Origin: UBA2357 sp046295975
GTDB taxonomy: Bacteria; Pseudomonadota; Gammaproteobacteria; Burkholderiales; Rhodocyclaceae
DNA: 64,000 nucleotides
Direction: 5' to 3'
NCBI GenBank assembly: GCA_046295975.1
Contig: JBKBMG010000013.1
Span: 43,067 to 107,066, forward strand
The position numbers were made by a program, and so were the translations under genes. Of the stretch, positions 1 to 9,496 are shown piece by piece; positions within the stretch are counted from its first letter, which is position 1, and every line of letters begins with the position of its first letter. Under the pieces are notes generated by a model. The model searched no databases. It saw only the letters and a list, made by a program, of their open reading frames with translations, and was not told the DNA's origin.

Positions 1-165
1 GCCGCCGGGCAGGCGCTCGAACACCGGCACGCCGAGGTCTTCCTCCAGCGCGAGGATGCGCCGGTTCAGCGCGGTCGAGGTAATCGCCAGGCTCTCGGCC
101 GCCTTGCGGATCGAGCCCACCCGGGCAACGGTATCCACGTAGCGCAGCAGCAGTTGGTGTCTCAT
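1..165 (-). CDS. LysR-family transcriptional regulator, N-terminus only (cut by window edge)
   Basis: Only the first 55 codons lie in the window. They encode a LysR-type winged helix-turn-helix: MRHQLLLRYVDTVARVGS, then the recognition region with IRKAAESLAIT and LNRRILALEEDLGVPVFER, the usual start of this family. The gene is divergent from the allophanate hydrolase and importer genes, so it probably controls them; the inducer is unknown. The effector-binding domain is outside the window. Confidence 0.85.
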   Translation of the reverse strand, partial: MRHQLLLRYVDTVARVGSIRKAAESLAITSTALNRRILALEEDLGVPVFERLPGG

Positions 166-280
166 CGATGGCTCCCGGAGGTGTGCTGCATTTTTTGCAT
201 CGCCCATGGCGAAAACAAGCAGTATGCCGATGCACGTCGCGATGCTCAAATGCACGCCAGTTCCGACTGGACACGACGCC

Positions 281-2080
281 ATGCTCAACGACCTGCCATT
301 CGATATCGCCAGCCTGCACGCCGCCTACGCCGAGGGCCTGACCCCCGGCGACGTGATCGGCGAGTTTCGTCGCCGCCTCGAGCGTGCGGACGACCCGGGC
401 ATCTTTCTTCACCTGACGCCCCCCGGCGCGCTTGCCGACCAGGTCGCCGCGCTGGGTCCCTTCGATCCGGTGGCGAAACCGCTGTGGGGCATTCCCTTCG
501 CGATCAAGGACAACATCGACGCGGTCGGTGCGCCGACCACCGCCGCCTGCCCGGACTATGCCTACGAGGTGCGCGAGGACGCCTTCGTGGTAGCGCGGCT
601 GCGCGCGGCCGGCGCGCTGCTGGTGGGCAAGACCAATCTCGACCAGTTCGCCACCGGTCTGGTCGGGGTGCGCACGCCTTACCCGGTGCCGCGCAACGCG
701 CTGGACCCGGAGATCGTGCCCGGCGGCTCGAGCAGCGGCTCCGCGGTGGCGGTGGCGCGCGGCCTGGTAAGCTTCTCGCTCGGCACCGACACCGCGGGGT
801 CCGGCCGGGTGCCAGCCGCACTCAACGGCATCGTCGGCCTCAAGCCGACGCTGGGCACCTTGTCGGCAAGCGGCGTCGTGCCGGCTTGCCGCACGCTGGA
901 CACGATCTCGGTCTTCTCGCTGTGCGTCGCCGACGCCTGGCAGGCCTTTCACGCCGCCGCCGGTTTCGATGCGAGCGCCCCCTATTCGCGGCCGATTCCG
1001 GTGCCCGCGGCACCGGTGGCGACGCCGGCGATCCGCATCGGCGTGCCGACCCCGGACAGCCGACGCTTCTTCGGCGATACGGTTCAGGCCGAGTCCTTCG
1101 CGGCGACGCTCGAGGCGCTTGCCGGGCTCGGGGCAACGGTCACCGAGATCGACTTCACCCCGCTGTACCAGATCGCCGACCTGCTCTACGAAGGCCCGTG
1201 GGTCGCCGAGCGCTACTCGGTGATCGAGGCCTTGCTGAAGAACCGCCCGGACGCCTTGTTGCCGGTGACCCGCGCCATCATCGCGCGGGCCGAGCAGTTC
1301 TCGTCGGCCGACGTGTTCCGCGGCCTGTACCGCCTCAAGACCCTGCTGCGCGACGCCGAGGCGGCCATCGCCGGGGTGGACGCGCTGTGCGTGCCCTCCA
1401 TTCCCACCTTCTACTCGGTCGCCGACCTGCAGGCCGACCCGGTCGGGCCGAACAGCCGCCTGGGCACCTATACCAACTTCGTAAACCTGATGGACTTGTG
1501 TGCGCTCACGGTTCCGGTGGCGCCACGCAGCGACGGCCGCCCGGGCAGCGTGACCCTGATCGCGCCACGCGGCCAGGATGCCCGTATCGCCGGCCTCGGC
1601 GACCAGATCCAGCAAGGCTTCGCGGTGTCGCCGGGTGCCACCGGCTGGCCGTTGGCCGCCGGCATCGCGCCGCTGCCTGAAGCCGGTGCCGACGAGATCA
1701 TGGTTGCCGCGGTCGGCGCGCACATGTCCGGGCTGCCGCTCAACCACGAACTCACCCGCCTCGGCGCACGCTTCGTCCGTGCCACGCGCACCGGCCCCTG
1801 CTACCGGCTCTACAGCCTGCCGGGCGGCCCGCCCAGGCGCCCCGGGCTGATGCGCTCGGCCAGCGGCGAGGCGATCGCGCTCGAAGTCTGGGCGCTGCCG
1901 CTGGCGCGCTTCGGCGAGTTCATGCAGGGCATTCCCCAGCCGCTCGGCATCGGCACCGTCGAGCTCGAGGACGGCAGCCGGGTAAAGGGTTTCATTTGCG
2001 AGGCCATCGGCATCGAAGGTGCCGAGGATGTATCCCGATTCGGCGGCTGGCGGGCCTGGCTGGCTGCCGCAGCGAACTGA
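281..2080 (+). CDS. atzF: allophanate hydrolase (AtzF type)
   Basis: Amidase-signature enzyme expected to hydrolyse allophanate to ammonia and CO2 in the cytoplasm. From this start the protein has 599 residues. The amidase domain shows the Lys of the Ser-cisSer-Lys triad in FAIKDN (about residue 76), the GGSSSGS loop (about 148) and the nucleophile Ser in TDTAGSG (about 174). The C-terminal ~120 residues (from about EIMVAAVGAHMSGLPLN) match the extra AtzF domain that decarboxylates the intermediate. The frame is open to an ATG at 206, but recognisable family sequence begins at LPFDIASLHAAYAEG, so the ATG at 281 is preferred; neither has a strong ribosome-binding site. No urea carboxylase or biuret hydrolase is in the window. 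It precedes an ABC importer by ~20 bp, suggesting one operon for use of a ureido or amide nitrogen source. Confidence 0.88.
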   Translation: MLNDLPFDIASLHAAYAEGLTPGDVIGEFRRRLERADDPGIFLHLTPPGALADQVAALGPFDPVAKPLWGIPFAIKDNIDAVGAPTTAACPDYAYEVREDAFVVARLRAAGALLVGKTNLDQFATGLVGVRTPYPVPRNALDPEIVPGGSSSGSAVAVARGLVSFSLGTDTAGSGRVPAALNGIVGLKPTLGTLSASGVVPACRTLDTISVFSLCVADAWQAFHAAAGFDASAPYSRPIPVPAAPVATPAIRIGVPTPDSRRFFGDTVQAESFAATLEALAGLGATVTEIDFTPLYQIADLLYEGPWVAERYSVIEALLKNRPDALLPVTRAIIARAEQFSSADVFRGLYRLKTLLRDAEAAIAGVDALCVPSIPTFYSVADLQADPVGPNSRLGTYTNFVNLMDLCALTVPVAPRSDGRPGSVTLIAPRGQDARIAGLGDQIQQGFAVSPGATGWPLAAGIAPLPEAGADEIMVAAVGAHMSGLPLNHELTRLGARFVRATRTGPCYRLYSLPGGPPRRPGLMRSASGEAIALEVWALPLARFGEFMQGIPQPLGIGTVELEDGSRVKGFICEAIGIEGAEDVSRFGGWRAWLAAAAN

Positions 2081-2101
2081 CTCGACTCTAGGAGAACGAC
2101 C

Positions 2102-3712
2102 ATGGAACGACGCTCATTTCTCAAGGCCACGGTTGCCGGTGCCGGCATCCTGCCCTTTCTGCGCCATATGCCGGCACACGCCCAGTCGCGTGCCGAAACC
2201 CTGGTGGTCGTGCTCGGCGACGGCATCAACAGCCTCGACCTGCATCGCCAGGGCACCAACCGCCCCAGCTACCAGATCACGGTCAACGTCTATGACCGCC
2301 TGGTGCGCTTCGGCGTCAAGACCCTGCCCGACGGCACCCTGTCTTACGACTTGGACGTGATCGAGCCCGAGGTCGCGGAATCCTGGAGCTGGTCGGAGGA
2401 CGGCAAGTCACTCACCTTCAAGATCAGCGACAAGGCGCGCTTCTGGGACGGCACCCCGATCACCGCCGAGGACGTCAAGTGGTCGTTCGACCGCGCGGTG
2501 AGCCTGGGCGGCTTCCCCACGGTGCAGATGAAGGCCGGCTCCATGTCCGAACCCGAGCAGTTCGTGGTGGTGGACGAGAAGACCTTCCGCATCGACGTGC
2601 CGCAATTCTCCAAGCTCACCCTGCCCAACCTCGCGGTGCCGGTGCCCTTCATCATCAATTCCAAGGTCGCCAAGGCGCACGCCACCGCCGCCGACCCGTG
2701 GGCCACCGAATACCTGCACACCACGCCGGCGGGTTCGGGCCCGTTCAAGGTCGCGCGCTGGGATCCGGGCCAGCAGTTCGTCTACGAGCGCAACGAGGAC
2801 TACATCCTCGGGCCCAAGCCGGCGCTGCGCCGGGTGATCGTGCGCGAGGTGCCGTCGGCGGCCACCCGCCGCGCGCTGATCGAACGCGGCGACGCCGACT
2901 TCTACATGAACGTCGCCGCCAAGGACGCCAAGGAACTGCTCGACGCGGGCCGCGTGGCGGTGTCTGGTGCGCCGGTGGACAACTGCCTGCATGTGCTCGG
3001 GTTCAACTCCAACTTCGCACCCTTCGACAACGTCAAGGTTCGCCAGGCCATCGCCTGGGCGCTGCCCTACGACGACATCGTCTCGGTTGCCGCCTATGGT
3101 CGCGGCAAGCCGATGCACGGTGCCGACAGCGCCAAGCCGACCGAGCCGGTGTGGCCGCAGCCGTTTCCGTATCGCACCGATCTCGACAAGGCCCGCGCAC
3201 TGCTCGCCGAAGCCGGACTGGCCGACGGCTTCGAGACCACGCTGTCCTACAACCTCGGGCTGGCCGACTGGCAGGAGCCGACCGCGCTGCTGATCCAGGA
3301 GTCGCTCGGCAAGCTCGGCATCCGCGTCACCCTGGACAAGATTCCGGGCGCCAACTGGCGCACCGCGGCGCTGGTCGAGAAGCGCCTGCCGATGCATCTG
3401 GAAGACTTCGGCGGCTGGCTCAACTACCCGGACTACTACTTCTTCTGGGCATACAAGGAAGGCCACCTGTTCAACTCGTCCAACTACCGCAACGACGAGA
3501 TGGAAGCCCTGGTCGATGCGACGCTGCACATGCCGGTCGACCATCCGGACTTCGTCGCCAACACCTTGCGCATGATCGAGATCGCCTTCGAGGACGTGCC
3601 GCGCATCCCGCTCTACCAGCCCAACCTCGACACCGCGCACGCCAAGTCGGTCGGCGGCTACGTGTCCTGGTTCCACCGCCAGCTCGACGCCAGCCTGCTC
3701 TCCAAGGCCTGA
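2102..3712 (+). CDS. ABC transporter substrate-binding protein, family 5 (peptide/opine/nickel type)
   Basis: Periplasmic solute-binding protein of 536 residues, the usual size for the DppA/OppA family. It begins with a twin-arginine signal (MERRSFLKATVAGAGILPF, cleavage near AHAQS), so it is probably exported folded. The body has family features such as VAESWSWSEDGKSLTFKI and FWDGTPITAEDVKWSFDRA. An AGGAGA ribosome-binding site lies 6-10 bases before the ATG. It is the first transporter gene after allophanate hydrolase. The ligand cannot be read from sequence; linkage to AtzF suggests an amide, ureide or short peptide whose nitrogen passes through allophanate. Confidence 0.9.
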   Translation: MERRSFLKATVAGAGILPFLRHMPAHAQSRAETLVVVLGDGINSLDLHRQGTNRPSYQITVNVYDRLVRFGVKTLPDGTLSYDLDVIEPEVAESWSWSEDGKSLTFKISDKARFWDGTPITAEDVKWSFDRAVSLGGFPTVQMKAGSMSEPEQFVVVDEKTFRIDVPQFSKLTLPNLAVPVPFIINSKVAKAHATAADPWATEYLHTTPAGSGPFKVARWDPGQQFVYERNEDYILGPKPALRRVIVREVPSAATRRALIERGDADFYMNVAAKDAKELLDAGRVAVSGAPVDNCLHVLGFNSNFAPFDNVKVRQAIAWALPYDDIVSVAAYGRGKPMHGADSAKPTEPVWPQPFPYRTDLDKARALLAEAGLADGFETTLSYNLGLADWQEPTALLIQESLGKLGIRVTLDKIPGANWRTAALVEKRLPMHLEDFGGWLNYPDYYFFWAYKEGHLFNSSNYRNDEMEALVDATLHMPVDHPDFVANTLRMIEIAFEDVPRIPLYQPNLDTAHAKSVGGYVSWFHRQLDASLLSKA

Positions 3713-3770
3713 CGCCTCCGCCCGGTGCCGGCCCGCCCGCCGGCACCGCGGCACCCAAGCGGAGCCAGAC

Positions 3771-4793
3771 ATGTCCAGCAAAGCCCTCCAGGTCGCCCGT
3801 CGCCTCGCCCAGTCCCTGCCGTCGATCTTCGGCGTGGTGTTGATCTCCTTCGTGCTCACCCGCGCCCTGCCGGGTGATCCGGCGGTGTACTTCGCCGGCA
3901 TGATGGCCGACGCCGAATCCATCGAGCAGACCCGCCGCGCGCTCGGTCTCGACCGCAGCTGGCCGACGCAGTTCTTTCTGTACATCGAACGCCTGTTGCA
4001 CGGCGATCTCGGCATGTCGCTGAACACCGGCCGGCCGGTTATCGAAGAACTGCTGACCCGCCTGCCGGCTTCGCTGGAACTGACCTTTCTCGGGCTCGGC
4101 GTGGCGGTGGCCATTGCCGTGCCGCTCGGCGTGCTCGCCGCCACCCGCCCGGGCTCGTGGGTGGATCACCTGTGCCGCGTGCTGGTCACCGCCGGCGTGT
4201 CGCTGCCGACCTTCTTCACCGGCCTGTTCCTGATCTACGTCTTCTACTACCTGCTGGGCTGGGCGCCGTCGCCGCTCGGGCGGCTGGACATCTTTTATCT
4301 GGCGCCGCCGCACGTTACCGGCTTCTACCTCGTCGACAGCCTAATCGCCGGCGACACCGAGCTGTTCTGGGCCAGCCTGCGCCAGCTGATGCTGCCCGCG
4401 ATCACCCTCGGCATCTTCGCCCTCGCCCCGATCGCGCGCATGACTCGCGCGGCCATGCTCAACGCCCTGGCCAGCGACTACGTGCGCACCGCGCGCGCCG
4501 GTGGCCTGCGGCGGGCCACGGTGCTCGGCACCTACGCCTTGCGCAACGCCTCGCTGCCGGTGCTCACCACGCTGGGCATGGTGTTCTCGTTTCTGCTCGG
4601 TGCCAACGTGCTGGTCGAGAAGGTGTTCTCGTGGCCCGGCATCGGCTCCTTCGCCATCGAGGCGCTGGTGGCCTCGGATTACGCCGCGGTCCAGGGCTTC
4701 GTGCTGACCATGGCGCTGCTGTTCGTCGTCGTGAACCTGCTCATCGACGTGGTGCTGACCCTGATCGACCCGCGGGTCGCACTGGAGTCCTGA
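3771..4793 (+). CDS. ABC transporter permease, DppB type
   Basis: Inner-membrane permease of 340 residues with about six hydrophobic segments. The N-terminus (LPSIFGVVLISFVLTRALPGDPAVYFAG) is the typical first transmembrane segment and conserved loop of the DppB/GsiC family. The coupling loop that contacts the ATPase is the EAA-like stretch around MLNALASDYVRTARAGGL (about residues 228-245). It pairs with the next permease, which starts 1 base after this stop codon, a spacing that suggests translational coupling. Confidence 0.92.
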   Translation: MSSKALQVARRLAQSLPSIFGVVLISFVLTRALPGDPAVYFAGMMADAESIEQTRRALGLDRSWPTQFFLYIERLLHGDLGMSLNTGRPVIEELLTRLPASLELTFLGLGVAVAIAVPLGVLAATRPGSWVDHLCRVLVTAGVSLPTFFTGLFLIYVFYYLLGWAPSPLGRLDIFYLAPPHVTGFYLVDSLIAGDTELFWASLRQLMLPAITLGIFALAPIARMTRAAMLNALASDYVRTARAGGLRRATVLGTYALRNASLPVLTTLGMVFSFLLGANVLVEKVFSWPGIGSFAIEALVASDYAAVQGFVLTMALLFVVVNLLIDVVLTLIDPRVALES

Positions 4794-4794
4794 G

Positions 4795-5694
4795 ATGAAA
4801 CCGATCCCGATCGAAGCGACCGTCCTCCTGCCCCGGCCCGATGCGCCGTGGAAGCGCTTCGCGCGTCACTTCCTCTATGTCATGAGCGAGAACCCGGTCA
4901 CCGCCGGCGCCTTTCTGCTCTTCTTCCTGATCGTGCTGCTCGCGATCTTCGGCCCGGCCATCGCGCCCTACGACCCGCTCGCCACCAATGCCGCCAACGC
5001 GCTTCAGCCACCGAGCCGGGCGCACCCCTTCGGCACCGACCAGCTCGGACGCGACATCCTCAGCCGGGTCATCGTCGCCACCCGGCTCGACCTCGGTATC
5101 GCGCTGTCGGCAGTGGCGATCTCCTTTGTCATCGGCAGCATGATGGGCTGCGCCGCCGGCTACTGGGGCGGCTGGACCGACCGCATCGTCGGCCGGGTCA
5201 CCGACACCATCATGGCCTTCCCCCTGTTCGTGCTCGCCATGGGCGTGGTCGCCGCGCTGGGCAACTCGGTGGAGAACATCATCTACGCCACCGCGATCAT
5301 CAACCTCCCGTTCTACGCCCGGGTGGCGCGCGCCGAGACCAGCATCCGCCGCAACGCCGGCTACGTGCAGGCGGCCCGGCTCGCCGGCTGCGGCGACGTG
5401 CGCATTCTCGGCACCCACATCTTCCCCAACATCCTGCCGCCGATGATGGTGCAGATCTCGCTCAACATGGGCTGGGCCATCCTCAACGCCGCCGGGCTGT
5501 CCTTCATCGGCCTCGGCGTCAGGCCGCCGGACGCGGAGTGGGGAATCATGGTCGCCGAGGGCGCCACCTACATCGTCTCCGGCGAGTGGTGGATGGCGCT
5601 GTTCCCCGGCGCGGCCCTGATGCTCGCGGTGTTTTGCTTCAACCTGCTGGGCGACGGACTGCGCGACCTGGTCGACCCTGCGCGCCGGACCTGA
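4795..5694 (+). CDS. ABC transporter permease, DppC type
   Basis: Second permease subunit, 299 residues. The N-terminal cytoplasmic segment leads into a hydrophobic helix (AGAFLLFFLIVLLAIFGPAI), followed by the DppC-family motif HPFGTDQLGRDILSR. The EAA-like coupling loop is visible near RNAGYVQAARLAGCGDVRIL. With the preceding DppB-like subunit it should form the heterodimeric channel of the importer. It is followed after 10 bases by the ATPase gene. Confidence 0.92.
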   Translation: MKPIPIEATVLLPRPDAPWKRFARHFLYVMSENPVTAGAFLLFFLIVLLAIFGPAIAPYDPLATNAANALQPPSRAHPFGTDQLGRDILSRVIVATRLDLGIALSAVAISFVIGSMMGCAAGYWGGWTDRIVGRVTDTIMAFPLFVLAMGVVAALGNSVENIIYATAIINLPFYARVARAETSIRRNAGYVQAARLAGCGDVRILGTHIFPNILPPMMVQISLNMGWAILNAAGLSFIGLGVRPPDAEWGIMVAEGATYIVSGEWWMALFPGAALMLAVFCFNLLGDGLRDLVDPARRT

Positions 5695-5704
5695 GGAGAC
5701 CGCC

Positions 5705-7474
5705 ATGCACACCGCCCCACACGAACACCCGCTGCTGTCGGTCGACGAGTTGTCGGTCGAGTTCCGCACCCGCCATGGCGTGGTCACCGCGCTGCACGAC
5801 GTGTCGCTGCAGGTCGCCAAGGGCGAAGTCCTCGGCGTGGTCGGCGAAAGCGGCTCAGGCAAGTCGGTGACCGCCTACACCGTGCTCGGCCTGCTCGATG
5901 CCGCCGGCCGAGCCGCCGGCGGAAAGGCACGCTTCGACGGCATGAGCCTGCTCGGCGCGCCCGAAGCGGACCTGCGCGAGCTGCGCGGGCGCGAGATCTC
6001 GATGATCTTCCAGAACCCGCGCGCCGCCCTCAACCCGATCCGCACGGTCGGCCACCAGATCGAGGACGTGTTGCGCCGTCACGCCCAGGCCACCCGCCAG
6101 ACCGCCAGGGCCAAGGCCATCGAGATGCTCGCCAAGGTGCGCATCGTCGACCCCGAGTCGCGCTATCACGCCTACCCCTTCGAACTGTCGGGCGGCATGT
6201 GCCAGCGCGTGATGATCGCGATGGCGCTGGCGTGCAACCCGCGCCTGCTGATCGCCGACGAACCCACCACCGGGCTCGACGTGACCACCCAGAAGGCGAC
6301 CATGGACCTGATCGCCGAGCTCACCCGCGAGCGCCACATGGCGGTGATCCTGATCACCCACGACCTCGGCCTGGCCGCCGCCTACTGCGACCGCATCACC
6401 GTGATGCAAAAGGGCAGGGTGGTCGAGTCGGCGCCGGTCGAGCAGCTCTTCTCGCGCCCGACCCACCCCTACTCCCGCAAGCTGATTCTGGCCTCCCCCG
6501 GCCCGGACACCGAGCTCGCCGACCTCACCGCCGTACCCGACGAGCTGATCGCGGCAGCGCCCGCCGACGCCCAGCCCGTCCCGGTCGCACCCGCTCCTCG
6601 CCCGCAGGCCGTCACTCGAACCACCGCGGGCAACGCAGCGCCGAACGACGTCCTGCTTGAGGTCCGCAACCTGGTCAAGGTGTTTCCGCGCCGGGGCGGC
6701 GGCCTGCGCTGGCCGTGGCGGCGCGAAGCCCCCGTGGATGAAGGGTTTCGTGCGGTCGACGATGTCTCCTTCGTGCTCCACCGGGGCGAAAGCCTGGGGC
6801 TGGTGGGCGAATCCGGTTGCGGCAAATCGACCACCTCGAGCATCGTCACCCGCCTGCTCGATGCCACCGCCGGCGAGGTCATACTCGACGGCGAGAACAT
6901 CGGCCGGTACGGCGCGGCGCACTTCGCCCGCCTGCCCCAGCGCTGCAAGATCCAGATGGTGTTCCAGGACGCCCACGACAGCCTGGACCCGCGCTACAGG
7001 GCCCGCGACGCGATCGCCGAGCCCCTGAGCCGGCTTAAGAACATGCGCGACGCCCGGGAGATCGACGCACGCGTCGACAGCCTCGCCGACATGGTCGGCC
7101 TGCCGTGCGAGCTGTTGAGCCGCTTCCCGCATCAGCTCTCGGGCGGGCAGAAAGCCCGCGTCGGCATCGCCCGCGCGATTGCCCCGGAACCGCTGCTGCT
7201 GGTGCTCGACGAGCCCACCTCGGCGCTCGACGTCTCGGTGCAGGCGGTGGTGCTGCAACTGCTCGACCGCCTCAAGCGCGAACTGGGCATGAGCTACATC
7301 TTCGTCTCGCACGATCTCAACGTGGTGCGGCTGTTGTGCGAGCGGGTGATCGTGATGAACCGCGGCAAGATCGTCGAGACCGGCGACGCCACCGAGGTGC
7401 TGCGCGCCCCCAAGGCCGAGTACACCCGCAGCCTGATCGAGGCGATCCCGCATTTCCGGCCGGCCGGCGCATGA
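5705..7474 (+). CDS. fused ABC transporter ATP-binding protein (DppD-DppF type)
   Basis: 589 residues with two complete nucleotide-binding domains. Domain one has Walker A GESGSGKS (about residue 49), signature ELSGGMCQR and Walker B LLIADEPTTGLD. Domain two has Walker A GESGCGKS (about 375), signature QLSGGQKAR and Walker B LLVLDEPTSALD. A ~60-residue Pro/Ala-rich linker joins them. Each half carries the oligopeptide/dipeptide C-terminal segment (FSRPTHPYSRKLILA; LRAPKAEYTRSLIEAIP). In many peptide importers the two ATPases are separate genes; here one polypeptide supplies both. It completes the importer. Confidence 0.93.
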   Translation: MHTAPHEHPLLSVDELSVEFRTRHGVVTALHDVSLQVAKGEVLGVVGESGSGKSVTAYTVLGLLDAAGRAAGGKARFDGMSLLGAPEADLRELRGREISMIFQNPRAALNPIRTVGHQIEDVLRRHAQATRQTARAKAIEMLAKVRIVDPESRYHAYPFELSGGMCQRVMIAMALACNPRLLIADEPTTGLDVTTQKATMDLIAELTRERHMAVILITHDLGLAAAYCDRITVMQKGRVVESAPVEQLFSRPTHPYSRKLILASPGPDTELADLTAVPDELIAAAPADAQPVPVAPAPRPQAVTRTTAGNAAPNDVLLEVRNLVKVFPRRGGGLRWPWRREAPVDEGFRAVDDVSFVLHRGESLGLVGESGCGKSTTSSIVTRLLDATAGEVILDGENIGRYGAAHFARLPQRCKIQMVFQDAHDSLDPRYRARDAIAEPLSRLKNMRDAREIDARVDSLADMVGLPCELLSRFPHQLSGGQKARVGIARAIAPEPLLLVLDEPTSALDVSVQAVVLQLLDRLKRELGMSYIFVSHDLNVVRLLCERVIVMNRGKIVETGDATEVLRAPKAEYTRSLIEAIPHFRPAGA

Positions 7475-7520
7475 AGCGCACCCGCCGGGGGCATCCTGAA
7501 CTTGAATACGGCTAACTGCA

Positions 7521-7550
7521 GCCCTCGGGAGCACTCCCATGCCCGAGAGC
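7521..7550. terminator. hairpin between convergent genes
   Basis: An inverted repeat (GCCCTCGGG and CCCGAGAGC, one mismatch, 12-base loop) sits between the converging importer operon and the FabMG-family gene. There is no T-tract, so Rho-independent termination is plausible but not certain. Confidence 0.45.
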
Positions 7551-7561
7551 CAGCGCAGACT

Positions 7562-8878
7562 TCAGCCGTGCAGGGTGTTGAGCTGGCGCGCGATGATGTC
7601 GTGGTTGAGCCACAGCACCGGGCCGCTGGGCGCGGACGACTCGCCGATGATGAGGCGGCCGGTGGCTTCCAGCACCAGGTTGCTGAGGTGGTCGGTAATC
7701 AGCGCCTTCTTGTCCTTGTGCAGGGCGACGATGTCTTCCGAGGTGCCGATGGTCAGTTCGGCCTGGTCGGCGCTGTTGGGCATCGGCCAGGCGTCGAAGT
7801 CGCGGAAGCGCCGCATCACCTCGCTGCCCTGGAAGTCGGCAACCTTCTGCAGCACGCTCTCAAGCGTCACCCCTTCGGCGAGCAGGTCGCGGCAGATCTG
7901 CCACTGGGCTTCGGCCCAGGCGCCGCCGCCTTCGTGCTTGAGTGCCTCGAGCAGCGAGATCAGCGGCAGCTCGACACCGGCGAACACGTCGGTCGAGTTG
8001 GTGCGGATCTCGGGGCAGTTGTATACGGTTGCCTTGACGCCCGCATCCCAGGCCACGCGGGCGATGCGCTCGAGGCGCATCTTGGCGTAGCCCTGGGTGT
8101 AGTTGGTGTAGGACTGCCAGTGATACTGGCCATCAACCAGGATTTCGGTGCCATGGTAGCCGTAGGCCGAGTAGCGAACCTGACCCCCCTCGGCCTCGAT
8201 GCGCTGGCGGATCGCCGCACTGCCTTCGATGAGATGGCCGAAGGTGTTGGCCGACACCTCGTCGAAGTTCTGCAGGATGAGCTTGCCCAGATCGCTGTCG
8301 AGCAGGTTCTGCGACGACATGAAGCGCTCACCGCGGCCCTTGTAGATGCGGTTGGCGATGACCATGAACACCTTGGCGCGCGGAATGCCACCGGCCATCG
8401 TATGGGCGAAGAACACGTTGCGCCCGCTGCCGATCATGCCGTCGAGCTGCGCCATGACCTCGGCCACCGCGGCACGGAAACGCTTGGTACCGGCCTCGCG
8501 GCACTTCTCGATGTGCGCCCAGTCGAGAGTGTCGGTCTCCCAGCTCTTGAGCGTCATCTTGTTGAGCAGTTCGGTGGGCGTGGGTTCGCCGGCCGGCGCG
8601 TCGAGGTCGAAGCCAGCCATCAGCGGCACGTTGATGATGCGCCCGCCCAGATTGGCCTCGGCCGTCGCGAGCTCTTCGTCGGTCAGCGGTCGCAGCGCGT
8701 TGTTCTCGTCCCGCCGCCCGACGGTGATGCCGACGATCTGCATGCCGGCGGCCCGCGCCTGCTCGACCAGACCGGTCGCATAGCCCCGCCCGAAGAGTTC
8801 GCCGAAGAGCACGAACACGTCGTCCGGACGAAAGATGTTGGATTGCGGCAAACGGTTGAGGGAAGTCAGCATGGTCAT
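7562..8878 (-). CDS. FabMG-family protein (putative enoyl-ACP reductase-like, Rossmann-type)
   Basis: 438 residues, apparently soluble and with no signal peptide. The beginning (NIFRPDDVFVLFGELFGRGYATGLVEQARAAGMQ, split here as strand-glycine-loop-helix) looks like a dinucleotide-binding fold. Other striking segments are VGRRDENNALRPLT and YSAYGYHGTEILVDG. From memory this resembles the conserved proteins labelled enoyl-ACP reductase FabMG family; that name comes from recall, not from a search, and the reaction is unproven here. The start at MTMLTSLNRL is chosen because upstream residues look non-coding; an ATG two codons further in is equally possible. It is transcribed alone, convergent with the importer. 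Confidence 0.6.
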   Translation of the reverse strand: MTMLTSLNRLPQSNIFRPDDVFVLFGELFGRGYATGLVEQARAAGMQIVGITVGRRDENNALRPLTDEELATAEANLGGRIINVPLMAGFDLDAPAGEPTPTELLNKMTLKSWETDTLDWAHIEKCREAGTKRFRAAVAEVMAQLDGMIGSGRNVFFAHTMAGGIPRAKVFMVIANRIYKGRGERFMSSQNLLDSDLGKLILQNFDEVSANTFGHLIEGSAAIRQRIEAEGGQVRYSAYGYHGTEILVDGQYHWQSYTNYTQGYAKMRLERIARVAWDAGVKATVYNCPEIRTNSTDVFAGVELPLISLLEALKHEGGGAWAEAQWQICRDLLAEGVTLESVLQKVADFQGSEVMRRFRDFDAWPMPNSADQAELTIGTSEDIVALHKDKKALITDHLSNLVLEATGRLIIGESSAPSGPVLWLNHDIIARQLNTLHG

Positions 8879-8989
8879 GTCGATTCGAGTGGTTCGGCTT
8901 GAAAGTGTTGCGATTCTACAGAGTCGGGCACGCCTACCCAACGCCGCGCGCTTCGGTGGCCACAGCCGTGCCAGTGTAAGAAATGCGGG

Positions 8990-9496
8990 CTAGGGCACGC
9001 GGTTGAGATTCACGCCGTTCTCGCCCTTGATGACGAACTCGCCGGGCTTGAGCGTACGGCACGGCGCGAGGCGCCGGCCATCCACTTGCAGCACACGCCG
9101 GCCGGCCGGATCCTCGATGGTGAGGTCGCCCTGGAAGTTGTAGTGGAAGTCGCCGCCGAACACGTCATGCCGACGCCACTCGCCGCGCTCGCCACGACAG
9201 GCGTCTTCCACCTTCCAGCGGTCGTTGTCCCTGCGCCAGGCCTGGGTGCCGCAGGCCACTCCCGGCTCGGCTTCGACCTGGGCGAGCACATCGTCTGCCC
9301 CCTGCGCAACGCAGATGTGGAAGTTGCGCTCGGGATGCGCCGCCCCCGGGGTGGTGACGACGATCTCCCACAGGCCGGGCATGCGTTCGGGTGCGTCGCC
9401 GGCCACTACGACCGACGTCGGCAGCGCGAGCGACATGGCAAGGACAAGCCCAAGGCGGAGGGGAGCAGCTGCGGGGATGCGGGGAGCAGTGGGCAT
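8990..9496 (-). CDS. DUF3617-family exported protein
   Basis: 168 residues. A signal peptide is visible (LRLGLVLAMSLALPTSVVVAGDA), followed by MPGLWEIVVTT, the hallmark opening of DUF3617 proteins, and cysteines at HICVAQ, VACGTQ, EDACRG and APCRTL. The family is periplasmic or secreted and of unknown function. The ATG at MPTAPR was chosen because it directly precedes the signal peptide. The frame stays open upstream, but that part is Arg-rich and unlike protein. Confidence 0.75.
   Translation of the reverse strand: MPTAPRIPAAAPLRLGLVLAMSLALPTSVVVAGDAPERMPGLWEIVVTTPGAAHPERNFHICVAQGADDVLAQVEAEPGVACGTQAWRRDNDRWKVEDACRGERGEWRRHDVFGGDFHYNFQGDLTIEDPAGRRVLQVDGRRLAPCRTLKPGEFVIKGENGVNLNRVP

Noticed and set aside
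2408..4144. Long minus-strand frame opposite the binding protein and permease
   Set aside because: Low-complexity Arg/Val/His-rich translation with no family features; the sense strand is fully explained.
7502..8902. Plus-strand 466-codon frame opposite the FabMG-family gene
   Set aside because: Antisense to a convincing protein and lacks protein-like composition.
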